Shown here: positions 25,201-33,821 of the stretch, one piece after another
Position numbering within the stretch: position 1 is the first letter of the stretch
How the letters are laid out: each line of letters opens with the position of its first letter
Origin: Microbacterium sp. Yaish 1
GTDB lineage: Bacteria; Actinomycetota; Actinomycetes; Actinomycetales; Microbacteriaceae
Reading direction: 5' to 3'
Length of the DNA: 64,000 bases
Assembly (NCBI RefSeq): GCF_002245215.1
Contig: NZ_NPMR01000002.1
Coordinates: 186,001-250,000, forward strand
Position numbers and translations under genes: made by a program
Notes under the pieces: model-generated
What the model saw: the letters and a program-made list of their open reading frames with translations, nothing else
Databases searched by the model: none
What the model was told of the DNA's origin: nothing

Positions 25201-28200
25201 ATGGGTCAGGTCTCCGTCGGCATCACGCCCGACGCCGCTCAGTCGCGCGTGCTGACGCTCCCCGCCGACGCGAGCGCGGTCGTGGTCGGCGCTCCGGGAA
25301 CGGGCAAGACGCGGACCATCGTCGAGCGGGTGCGCCGCCTGACGGCCGAGGGCGTCGACCCCGACACCCTCGTCGTCCTCACCGCCACCCGCCAGGCGGC
25401 GACCGACCTCCGCGACGATCTCGGCGTCGCTGTCGGGGTCGCCACGGCCGGCCCGCTGGCACGCTCGGTGCCGGCATTCGCCTTCCAGATCGTGCGCGCC
25501 GACGCCGTGCGCCGCGGTGTCGAACCGCCGCGCCTGCTGACCGGCGGTGACGAGGACGCCATCATCCGCGACCTGCTCGACGGCGACGCGGAGGACGAGC
25601 GCGACGGACGGTCGCGGTGGCCGGCCGAGCTGCCCGCGCACGTCCGCGGCTCGCGTGGCTTCCGCGCGGAGCTGCGCGCCTTCATCGCAGAGTGCACCGC
25701 TTCGGGCATCGACAGCCGGGCTCTCGCGGCGCGGGCCGCTCGAGAGGAACGGCCCGCGTGGCAGGCGGTGGCCTCGTTCATGGCGGAGTACTTCGCGGTC
25801 CGCGATGCCATGCGCGGCGCGCACCGCGACGCCGCCGGGCTCATCCGCGAAGCGGTCGAGATCGTCTCCCGGCAGGGGGTCCCGCAGCTGCGCGTCGCGC
25901 TCGTCGATGATGCGCAGGAGCTGACTGCCGGAGGCGTGGACCTCCTCGAGGCGTGTCGGGCCCGGGGCATCGCCGTCCTGGCCTTCGGCGACCCGGACGT
26001 GGGGTCAGGGGCGTTCCGGGGTGCGACGCCGGAGAACTTCGCCCGGCTCGCGGCGGGCGGAGACATCCTGGTGCTCGACGGCGTGCACCGCGCCGAGGGC
26101 CGCCACGCCCCGCTCGTCTCCGCCGTCACAGCCCGCATCGGCGCTGTCGGGCTGATCGCTCATCGTCGGGCGCCGGAGCCGGATGCCCCGCTCGTGGGCG
26201 TCCGGGCACTGGCGCTGCGCTCTCGATCCGAGGAGTTCGACGCCGTGGCGCGACTGCTCAGGGAACGCCACGTGCACCACGGCGTTCCGTGGGAGGAATG
26301 CGCGGTCATCGCCCACGACAGCCGTCAGGTGACTGCGCTCGAGGCCGAGCTCGCGGCGCGCGACGTGCCGACGGCGACGTCCGGCACCGGAACCTCGCTC
26401 GGCGAGTCGCCCGTCGTGCGCGATCTGCTGCGGCTCGTCGACCTGGCGGCGCGGCCGGGGGAGACGTGGCAGCGCGATGAGGTCATCGCCGCGCTTTCGG
26501 GGGCCGGCCTGGATGCGGTCGACCAGCGACGGCTTCGCTCGGCGCTCCGCCAGGCGTTCCCCCCGAGCGAGGGCGAGCCCGTGTCGGCTTGGGAGCTCCT
26601 CCGCTCCGCGATGCTCCATCCCGCCGAACTCACCCTGCTCGACCTGCGCGAGGCCCGACGTGCCGCCCGCGTGGCCGATACGCTGCGCGCCGTCGCCGAG
26701 CTCATCGCCGACGACGCTACCGCCCACGAAGTGCTCTGGGCTGCGTGGGAAGGATCCGGACGCGAGCGGGCCCTGCGCGAGGCGGCGCGGGGCCATGGTC
26801 CGCTGGCGGCGCAGGCCGATCGCGACCTCGACGCCGTCGTGGCGCTGTTCCAGGCGGCCAAGCGCCACGGCGAGCGGGAGGATGGGACGACGCCCGTGGT
26901 GTTCCTCCGCGGCATCCTCGACGCCGACGTGGGCGACGACCGATTCGTCCCGCCTCCCGTGAGTGGTGCCGTCCGCGTGCTGACGCCGGCGGCGGCCCTC
27001 GGCACCGAGTTCGACACGGTGGTCGTCGCGGGCGTTCAGGACGGCATCTGGCCGAATCTCCGGGTGCGCGGCGGCTTGCTCGACACGTGGCGCCTGCCGT
27101 TCGACGATCCCGCGGTCGCGGACGCGCTGGATCGCCGACGGGGAGTGCTGCACGACGAGCTCCGGCTGTTCGCGCGCGCCGTGTCACGGGCGCGCGAGCT
27201 CGTCGTGGTCACGGCCGTCGACGACGACGACACCGGTCCGAGCCCCTTCTTCGAGCTCCTGCCCGAAGCGGAGGGGGCTCCACCCGAGGCAGCGCATCCG
27301 CTGACCCTTCGCGGCCTCGTCGCGCGGCACCGCCGGATCCTCACCGATCCTCGTTCGGCGGAGGACGACCGCCGCGCAGCAGCCGGGCAGCTCGCGCTGC
27401 TGGCCGACGCGGGCATCGCGGGCGCCGATCCCGACGAGTGGTTCGGTGTCCGTCCGCCGACGACGACCGCGCCGCTGCGCGATCGCGAGGTCGAGACGAT
27501 CCGCGTGTCGCCCTCTCGCCTGGAGGCGCTCGAGGAGTGCCAGCTGAACTGGGTGATCGCCGATCTCGGCGGTGACGCGTCGAGCGCGACGGCCGGCATC
27601 GGCACGATCGTGCACAGCGCCCTCGAGATCGCCTCGCCCGACGAGGACTCGCTCTGGCAGGCGGTGGCTGCGCGCTGGAGCGAGCTCGAGTTCGAGTCCG
27701 CCTGGCGGGAACGGGCCGAGCGGACGCGTGCCCGTGACCTCGTCCGACGGCTCGCGCGGTACCTGCGCGATTTCGAACGCGACGGCGGGCGCCTGCTGGG
27801 GGCCGAGCCGCGCTTCGAGGTGGAGCTCGCTCACGACGACGCCGACGGCCGCATCGTCCTGAGCGGCGCGGTCGACCGCGTCGAGCTGCGCGCCGACGGG
27901 AGCGTGGTCATCGTCGACCTGAAGACGGGCAAGCGGGAACCGCAGACCGACCGTGCGGTGACCCATCACGCGCAGCTCGCCGCCTATCAGCTCGCGCACG
28001 AGCACGGCGCGATCCCCGCGGCGGCGGGGCTGCCCCCGGGCGGCGCGATGCTGCTCGTGCTGCGTCCGACGGCTGCCACGAAGGACTATGCCGCTCCCCG
28101 TCAGCCGCCGTTCGGCGACGATGAGCGCGCGGCCTTCCTCGACCGGGTGCGCGGCGCGGCACGCGTGATGGGAGGGGCGAGCTTCGAGGCCCCGTTCGAG

Positions 28201-28272
28201 GAGCACTGCCGGGACGACCACTCGTTCGGGCTCTGCCGCATCCACACGATCTCGGCGGTGAGCGCGACATGA
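25201..28272 (+). CDS. adnA: AdnA-type helicase-nuclease subunit (UvrD/RecB family)
   Basis: A 1023-residue protein with an N-terminal SF1 motor region and a C-terminal RecB-type nuclease, the AdnA half of the AdnAB machine that resects DNA double-strand breaks in Actinobacteria. Walker A is GAPGTGKT (residues 30-37). Motif II is DDAQ (236-239) where active motors have DEYQ, and motif III reads GDPDVGSGAFRGA, lacking the usual Q-x-I-Y. The motor is therefore probably weak or dead, which fits what is known of AdnA. The nuclease keeps Asp892, Asp906 and Lys908 (VVIVDLKTGK) and the QLAAYQLA helix. Coupled to adnB by a 4-nt overlap. Mycobacterial equivalent Rv3202c. Confidence 0.88.
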   Translation: MGQVSVGITPDAAQSRVLTLPADASAVVVGAPGTGKTRTIVERVRRLTAEGVDPDTLVVLTATRQAATDLRDDLGVAVGVATAGPLARSVPAFAFQIVRADAVRRGVEPPRLLTGGDEDAIIRDLLDGDAEDERDGRSRWPAELPAHVRGSRGFRAELRAFIAECTASGIDSRALAARAAREERPAWQAVASFMAEYFAVRDAMRGAHRDAAGLIREAVEIVSRQGVPQLRVALVDDAQELTAGGVDLLEACRARGIAVLAFGDPDVGSGAFRGATPENFARLAAGGDILVLDGVHRAEGRHAPLVSAVTARIGAVGLIAHRRAPEPDAPLVGVRALALRSRSEEFDAVARLLRERHVHHGVPWEECAVIAHDSRQVTALEAELAARDVPTATSGTGTSLGESPVVRDLLRLVDLAARPGETWQRDEVIAALSGAGLDAVDQRRLRSALRQAFPPSEGEPVSAWELLRSAMLHPAELTLLDLREARRAARVADTLRAVAELIADDATAHEVLWAAWEGSGRERALREAARGHGPLAAQADRDLDAVVALFQAAKRHGEREDGTTPVVFLRGILDADVGDDRFVPPPVSGAVRVLTPAAALGTEFDTVVVAGVQDGIWPNLRVRGGLLDTWRLPFDDPAVADALDRRRGVLHDELRLFARAVSRARELVVVTAVDDDDTGPSPFFELLPEAEGAPPEAAHPLTLRGLVARHRRILTDPRSAEDDRRAAAGQLALLADAGIAGADPDEWFGVRPPTTTAPLRDREVETIRVSPSRLEALEECQLNWVIADLGGDASSATAGIGTIVHSALEIASPDEDSLWQAVAARWSELEFESAWRERAERTRARDLVRRLARYLRDFERDGGRLLGAEPRFEVELAHDDADGRIVLSGAVDRVELRADGSVVIVDLKTGKREPQTDRAVTHHAQLAAYQLAHEHGAIPAAAGLPPGGAMLLVLRPTAATKDYAAPRQPPFGDDERAAFLDRVRGAARVMGGASFEAPFEEHCRDDHSFGLCRIHTISAVSAT

Positions 28273-31200
28273 TCGTCTCTCCCGCGGCGCTCGCAGCCGC
28301 TCTCGGCCAGTTCCCTCCCACGCCGGAGCAGAGCGCGGTGATCTCCGCGCCGCTCGCGCCGGCTCTCGTCGTCGCCGGCGCCGGCAGCGGCAAGACCGAG
28401 ACGATGGCGGGTCGCGTCGTGTGGCTCGTCGCCAACGGGCACGTCCCGCGCTCGGGCATCCTCGGGCTCACCTTCACTCGCAAGGCCGCGGGCGAGCTGA
28501 ACGAACGCATCCGGCGGCGGCTCGATCGCCTCGCGGAGTTCGACGACGCGGGTCTGCTGCCTCACCTCGACGCGCTGCATCGGCGTGGCGCGCTCGACGT
28601 CTTCGGCGAGCTCGAGCGAGCAGGCGATCCCGGCGGCGCGCGCAGGCACGCCGCGCAGCGACGGCTCGTCGACGACACGGGGGCGCACACGCTCGGACCC
28701 GCGACGGACGCGCTGCTGGAGCGTCCGACGGTCTCGACGTACAACAGCTTCGCCGACGGCATCGTCCGCGAGAACGCGGTGCGCATCGGGCGCGACCCCG
28801 AGGCGGCCGTCCTCAGCGAATCGGCGGCGTGGCTGTTGATGCGGCGTGTGGTCCTCGACTCCGACGACGAACGTCTCGAGACCCGCGAGAACGCCCTGCG
28901 CAGCATCATCGACGGCGCGCTGCGCATCGCGCGCGACGGCGTAGACAACCTGGTCGATTTCGACGAGCTCGCACGTTTCGGGGCCGCGTTCCAAGATGTC
29001 CGGGAACGTCCCTCGACCCGCAGCGGCACCACCGTCTACGCCGACGTGGCGCGTGCCGCCGAACAGGTCGCGGGCCTGCCCCTGCTCGCCGACCTCGCGG
29101 TCGAGTACCAGCGGCGCAAGCTCCGATCCGGCGTCATCGACTTCTCCGATCAGGTGGCGGGAGCCCTGACGATCGTCCGCGCCCATCCGGCTGTCGCCGC
29201 CGATCTGCGCGCGCGATATCCCGTCGTCCTCCTCGACGAGTACCAGGACACCTCGGTCGTCCAGACGGAACTGCTGAGCACGGTGTTCGCCGGCACATCG
29301 GTGATGGCTGTCGGCGACCCCCACCAATCCATTTACGGCTGGCGCGGCGCGAGCGCCGGCAACCTCGGCGACTTCGCCGCCGCGTTCGCCCCCGCCGGCG
29401 GTTCGGGGCGGTACTCGCTCGCGACGAGCTGGCGCAACAGCGAACGGATCCTGGATGCCGCCAACGCGGTGCTCGAGCCCCTCGCCGAGGGCTCTCCGGT
29501 GCCTGTCGATCGGCTGCGTCCGCGTCCGGGGGCACCGGGGGGTGATGTCCGCATCGTGTTCGAGACCGACCTCGATGCCGAGACCGAGCGCGTCGCGGGA
29601 TGGTTCGAAGAGGTGCGAGCGGACCGGCAGCGGCGCGGTCTTCCCACGAGCGCGGCGATCCTGCTGCGCAGCAAGAAGCACATGGTGCGCTTCGCCGACG
29701 CCCTCGCGCGGCGCGGCATCCCGCACCGCATCCTCGGCCTGGGCGGGCTGCTCAGCACCCCCGAGGTGGTCGACGTGGTCTCGGCTCTGCGAGTCATCAG
29801 CGATCCGACGGCAGGGTCGGCGCTGCTCCGGCTGCTCGGCGGACCGCGCTGGTCCATCGGGCTGCGCGACCTCCGGTCGCTCGCGGAGCTGGGGCGGCGA
29901 CTCGCGCGCTCCGACGTCGCGTTGCAGCCGCTCGCCACCGAGAATGCGAGCGAAGAGAACGCCTCACTCATCGATGCGCTCGACTTCTTCGTGCGCGTGG
30001 GGCCCGATCACGGCTGGCTCAGCGACTTCAGCGACGCCGGTCGCGAGCGTCTGCGCGACGCCGCCGCGACCTTCGCCGGCCTCCGCCGTGCCTCGTCCAT
30101 GCCGATTCCGGAGCTCGTGCGCTTGATCGAGGCGGAGCTGCGCCTCGACATCGAACTGGCCGCGAACGAGAGCAGAGGCCCCGCACGCGTCGCGTCGGAC
30201 CAGCTGCGGGCCTTCGTCGATGAGCTGCAGGGCTTCCTCGCGACCGACGAGTCGGGGTCGCTGCCGAGTCTGCTCGCGTGGCTCGACCACGCCGAGCGTC
30301 AAGACGAGTTCGCACCGCGCACCGAACCCCCCGAGGACGACGTCGTTCAGATCCTCACGATCCACGGCTCCAAGGGGCTGGAGTGGGATGCCGTGGCCGT
30401 GGGCCGGGTCGTCGCGGATGAGCTGCCCGCGCGCCCGCGCGACAAGCAAGGGTGGCTCGGCTTCGGCGTGCTGCCGTACGCCTTCCGCGGTGACGCGCGC
30501 TGGCTGCCGCAGCTGGGGTGGGAGGCGCACGTGTCGCCGACCCAGCAGGACCTCAAGGCCGCGCTCACCCGGTTCGCCGAGGACAACGCCGACCGTCAGC
30601 GCCAGGAGGAGCGCCGGCTCGCCTACGTCGCGGTGACGCGCGCCCGTGATGCGCTCCTCCTCAGCGGCTCGCCGTGGTCGGGCACTCGGAACCCCCGCGG
30701 TCCGAGCCCGTTCCTGCGAGAGATCGCGACCACGCTCGGCCAGGAGCTTCCCGATGCGGAGCCGGGGGAGAACCCCTATAGCGATCGGCGCCAGATCATG
30801 CGGTGGCCGTTGGATCCGCTCGGCGGGCGTCGCGGCCGCGTGGAGGCGGCGGCGGAACTCGTCCGCGGCGTACGGCAGGCCGCCGAGCGCGACGAGCCCG
30901 AACGCGATCTCGCGCTGCTGCTCGCGGAGCGGGAGGAGCGGGCGGCCGGCGCCCGTCGTGCCGCACCCACCCGCATCCCCGCATCGCGTTTCAAGGACTT
31001 CGCCGCCGACTACGAGGCCGCCGTCGAGGCGACCCTGCGTCCGCTGCCGGAGCGTCCGTACCGAGAGACCCGGTTGGGCACCCGTTTCCACGCATGGGTG
31101 GAGCAGCGCTCCGGCATCACCGCTCGAGGCCCGCAGCCCGACGCGCCGCTGTGGGACGTCGACGACCCCGCGGAGGGGGCCGCGGCGGGCGAGGGCGAGC

Positions 31201-31547
31201 TGAGCCGTCTGCAGGAGATCTTCCTCCGCTCCGAATGGGCCGACCTCCAGCCGATCGAGGTCGAGACGGAGATCGACTTCGCCGACGACCGCATCCTCGG
31301 CGACGGCCGCCCGCACGTCATCATCTGCAAGCTCGACGCGGTCTACCGCCGTGCCGACCGCGGCGGGCGCATCGAGATCGTCGACTGGAAGACCGGCCGT
31401 CCGCCGCGAACGCCGGCGGAGCGCGCGGAACGGATGCTGCAGCTCGAGCTCTACCGGCGGGCGTACTCGATCCGGCACGGCATCCCCGAGTCGGAGATCG
31501 ACGTCGCGCTGTTCTACGTCGCCGACGACCTCGTGCTGCGGGGCTGA
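28269..31547 (+). CDS. adnB: AdnB-type helicase-nuclease subunit (UvrD/RecB family)
   Basis: A 1092-residue partner of AdnA and the likely driving motor. Its helicase motifs are intact: GAGSGKTETM (Walker A, residues 37-43), LLDEYQDTS (motif II, Asp323-Glu324), VGDPHQSIYGWRGA (III), LATSWRNSE (IV), LTIHGSKGLEWDAV (V) and YVAVTRARDAL (VI). The C-terminal nuclease has Asp1023, Asp1039 and Lys1041 (EIVDWKTGRPP) followed by QLELYRRAYS. With AdnA it replaces RecBCD/AddAB in end resection. The ATG overlaps the adnA stop (ATGA). Confidence 0.92.
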   Translation: MIVSPAALAAALGQFPPTPEQSAVISAPLAPALVVAGAGSGKTETMAGRVVWLVANGHVPRSGILGLTFTRKAAGELNERIRRRLDRLAEFDDAGLLPHLDALHRRGALDVFGELERAGDPGGARRHAAQRRLVDDTGAHTLGPATDALLERPTVSTYNSFADGIVRENAVRIGRDPEAAVLSESAAWLLMRRVVLDSDDERLETRENALRSIIDGALRIARDGVDNLVDFDELARFGAAFQDVRERPSTRSGTTVYADVARAAEQVAGLPLLADLAVEYQRRKLRSGVIDFSDQVAGALTIVRAHPAVAADLRARYPVVLLDEYQDTSVVQTELLSTVFAGTSVMAVGDPHQSIYGWRGASAGNLGDFAAAFAPAGGSGRYSLATSWRNSERILDAANAVLEPLAEGSPVPVDRLRPRPGAPGGDVRIVFETDLDAETERVAGWFEEVRADRQRRGLPTSAAILLRSKKHMVRFADALARRGIPHRILGLGGLLSTPEVVDVVSALRVISDPTAGSALLRLLGGPRWSIGLRDLRSLAELGRRLARSDVALQPLATENASEENASLIDALDFFVRVGPDHGWLSDFSDAGRERLRDAAATFAGLRRASSMPIPELVRLIEAELRLDIELAANESRGPARVASDQLRAFVDELQGFLATDESGSLPSLLAWLDHAERQDEFAPRTEPPEDDVVQILTIHGSKGLEWDAVAVGRVVADELPARPRDKQGWLGFGVLPYAFRGDARWLPQLGWEAHVSPTQQDLKAALTRFAEDNADRQRQEERRLAYVAVTRARDALLLSGSPWSGTRNPRGPSPFLREIATTLGQELPDAEPGENPYSDRRQIMRWPLDPLGGRRGRVEAAAELVRGVRQAAERDEPERDLALLLAEREERAAGARRAAPTRIPASRFKDFAADYEAAVEATLRPLPERPYRETRLGTRFHAWVEQRSGITARGPQPDAPLWDVDDPAEGAAAGEGELSRLQEIFLRSEWADLQPIEVETEIDFADDRILGDGRPHVIICKLDAVYRRADRGGRIEIVDWKTGRPPRTPAERAERMLQLELYRRAYSIRHGIPESEIDVALFYVADDLVLRG

Positions 31548-31572
31548 GTCCTGCCGCGTCGGCGCCGCGGGC

Positions 31573-32841
31573 TCACTCCGCCGACGACCACCGTCGCAGC
31601 GCGTTACGCGCCGCCTCGGCGTGCTCGGGATCGTCGGTGTCGTCCGCCGACGGTCCGGCCGACGCGGGAACGGTGGGGGCGGCGCCGGTGTCGCCGCGGC
31701 GGTCGCTCGACGCACCGTCGGGCGTCCAGTCGGACAGGTCGATCGGGATCGTCTCGATGTCGGCCTGCTCGGCGGTGTCCTGGTCGGCGAGATAGGCGGC
31801 CAGCAGCGCCGGGTCGTAGGTGTCGGTCTGCATCGAGGTGTCACCGGCTGTCACCGCGGCGGGGGTGCGCCCGAGCAGCTCGAGCGCGTCGTCGACGGTG
31901 CTGTAGTCCTCGGGAAGAAGCGGTTCGTCGCGGACGCCCTCGTCGAGCGCGCTCAGCAGGGCGACGGCATCCTCCACCACCCGTTCTGCGCCGGTCTCGT
32001 GCCCGTGAGCGAGCCACCGGGCGAACTCCAGCTCGGCGTAGAGCCGGGAACGAGCGGCCAGGGCGGCGTCCGGCGTGTGGTGCGCCGCCTCGGCGTACGC
32101 GGCGAGCACGTCGTCGCGAGCGTCGGGGGCCGATGCCAGCCAGCGGAGATCCTCGGCCGGGTCGCCGACACCCAGGCCGTGCCATGCGAGGAGGCCCGTC
32201 ACGGTGGGGCCGGCAGCGGTGTCCGTCAGCACGAAACGGCCGGGGTCGACGCCGCCGAGGGTGACGGTGGCCTCGAAACGCCACAGCCGATCCTCGCCGA
32301 GTGCGGTGCTCCAGCGGCGAAGCAGCCCGAACGGAAGCGATCCCGTCGCTTCCGCGCGGTCGAGCAGGCGCTCGGCGTCCTGGCGCACCTCGGCGCTCGT
32401 GCGGGTGCGCAGACCGGCGTCGCGGGCGACCGCGTGGGGGAGCGCGTGGACGCGCGCGATCGCCGATCCGAGCGACCAGGCCGCGCCGCGCCCCGGCGGG
32501 ATGTGGCCGGCCTCGACCCGGTAGCCCGGGACGTACTCCTGCACGACGGCGGTGAAGCCTCCCATCCGCGCGGTGCCGAGCACCGTGGGCGCCTCGAACG
32601 GCAGCAGCCCGCGCACCCCGGGGGTCAGCGCGCGGAGCGCGCGCGTGTCGGCGACGAGCTCGAGGTCGGCGTCGACGTCGACCGGAACGCGCACGACGAC
32701 GCGTCGACCGTCCTCCAGGGTCACCAGCGCGCTGTCGTACCGACCATCCGCTCGCTCGGTCAATTCCGCGGCCCCCACGACGGCGGCGCCGGGGAGAGCC
32801 GAACTGACGGACGCGGCTAGAGTGAAGGGAGAGCGAGCCAT
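31573..32841 (-). CDS. Phosphotransferase-fold protein with degenerate active site
   Basis: A 422-residue protein of the aminoglycoside/macrolide phosphotransferase (APH) fold, often named macrolide phosphotransferase in relatives. The fold is seen in FTAVVQEYVPGYRVEAG, SLGSAIARVHALPH and GVGDPAEDLRWLASAP. However, the catalytic loop HGDxHPGN is replaced by LGGVDPGRF (residues 195-203), so the base Asp, the His and the metal Asn are absent. The metal Asp of IDW becomes Ala (LLAW, about residue 219), and the ATP lysine region reads RRVVVRVP. It is therefore probably a pseudoenzyme or binding protein. From about residue 330 follows an acidic, disordered tail. Leaderless start after TACCCT. Confidence 0.8.
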   Translation of the reverse strand: MARSPFTLAASVSSALPGAAVVGAAELTERADGRYDSALVTLEDGRRVVVRVPVDVDADLELVADTRALRALTPGVRGLLPFEAPTVLGTARMGGFTAVVQEYVPGYRVEAGHIPPGRGAAWSLGSAIARVHALPHAVARDAGLRTRTSAEVRQDAERLLDRAEATGSLPFGLLRRWSTALGEDRLWRFEATVTLGGVDPGRFVLTDTAAGPTVTGLLAWHGLGVGDPAEDLRWLASAPDARDDVLAAYAEAAHHTPDAALAARSRLYAELEFARWLAHGHETGAERVVEDAVALLSALDEGVRDEPLLPEDYSTVDDALELLGRTPAAVTAGDTSMQTDTYDPALLAAYLADQDTAEQADIETIPIDLSDWTPDGASSDRRGDTGAAPTVPASAGPSADDTDDPEHAEAARNALRRWSSAE

Positions 32842-32847
32842 GCCATC

Positions 32848-32853
32848 AGGGTA
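32848..32853 (-). promoter_or_regulatory. -10 element of the phosphotransferase-like gene (leaderless)
   Basis: On the minus strand TACCCT ends 6 nt before the ATG at 32841. It removes the need for the 38-codon upstream extension of the frame. Confidence 0.5.
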
Positions 32854-32906
32854 GGTCGGGCGGCCGCGCAGGCCGACGCGCCACGCCCGCGAGAGAGGTC
32901 CCCGAG

Positions 32907-33821
32907 ATGCGAATGCAGCCGCCGGCGCTGGCCCGGTCCGTTTTCGAGCCGTCACCGGAGGAGCGCTCCGACGAGACGCTCCTCGACCGTCTCCGCGCAG
33001 ATCCGACGACGCGCGTGCTGACGGTACGGGGAGACCGGGCCCGCGTACGTGGCGACCGCCTCGTCTGGGAAGCTCCCGAGCTCGTCGCCACCGGTGCGGG
33101 AAACACCGAGTGGGCCTTCCTCGGGCGGGCCGCCGACGGCTCCGCCCGGCTCATCGCCGCGCAGAGCGTTCCCGCGGACGGCGACGGCGATGTCGACGGC
33201 GAGGGCAGCTGGGCCTCGCTGCGGATGTCGGGCGGCGACCTCGTCGACGAGGACGCCGGAGCATTCGTGACGGCCGTCGCCCTGGGGCGCTGGTTCGCGG
33301 ACTTCCGCTTCTGCCCGCGCTGCGGAGCCCCCGCGCGGCTGCGGTCGGCCGGATGGTCGCGCCTGTGCACGGGATGCGGCCGGGAGCAGTTCCCGAGGAC
33401 CGATCCGGCCGTGATCGTCGCGGTCAGCGACGCGCGCAACGAGCGTCTGCTTCTGGGGCAGAACGCCGCGTGGGCCGTGGACAACCGGTTCTCGACCTTC
33501 GCCGGATTCGTCGAAGCGGGCGAATCTCTCGAGACCGCGATCCGTCGCGAGGTCGCCGAGGAGGCCGGCGTCGTCGTCGACGATCTCGTCTACCGCGGGT
33601 CGCAGGCGTGGCCGTACCCGCGTTCCCTGATGCTCGGCTTCCACGCCGTGACCACCGACGCCTCGCGAGCCCGTCCCGACGGCGAGGAGATCGTCGCCGT
33701 CCGCTGGTTCGACCGCGCCGAGATCCGCAGTTCGCTCGCGGGCATGGGGCCGGTGATGCTGCCCGGCTCCGCCTCGATCGCCCGTCGCCTGATCGCCGAC
33801 TGGTGCGGGGACGAGGCATGA
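32907..33821 (+). CDS. nudC: NAD(+) diphosphatase (Nudix hydrolase NudC)
   Basis: A 304-residue NudC that hydrolyses NAD(H) to NMN(H) and AMP and, in the family, removes NAD caps from RNA. An N-terminal domain is followed by a zinc ribbon (FCPRCGAPARL, CTGCGREQFPR), then the Nudix box GFVEAGESLETAIRREVAEEAGV, and the NudC-specific SQAWPYPRSLMLGF. The GAGAGAGG upstream of the ATG at 32907 may act as ribosome site. Translationally coupled to the uvrD2-like gene (ATGA overlap), the same order as mycobacterial nudC-uvrD2. Confidence 0.95.
   Translation: MRMQPPALARSVFEPSPEERSDETLLDRLRADPTTRVLTVRGDRARVRGDRLVWEAPELVATGAGNTEWAFLGRAADGSARLIAAQSVPADGDGDVDGEGSWASLRMSGGDLVDEDAGAFVTAVALGRWFADFRFCPRCGAPARLRSAGWSRLCTGCGREQFPRTDPAVIVAVSDARNERLLLGQNAAWAVDNRFSTFAGFVEAGESLETAIRREVAEEAGVVVDDLVYRGSQAWPYPRSLMLGFHAVTTDASRARPDGEEIVAVRWFDRAEIRSSLAGMGPVMLPGSASIARRLIADWCGDEA

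Noticed and set aside
31573..32841. Calling this gene a macrolide-resistance phosphotransferase
   Set aside because: Catalytic Asp, metal Asn/Asp and ATP Lys are all absent, so a resistance function is not supported.
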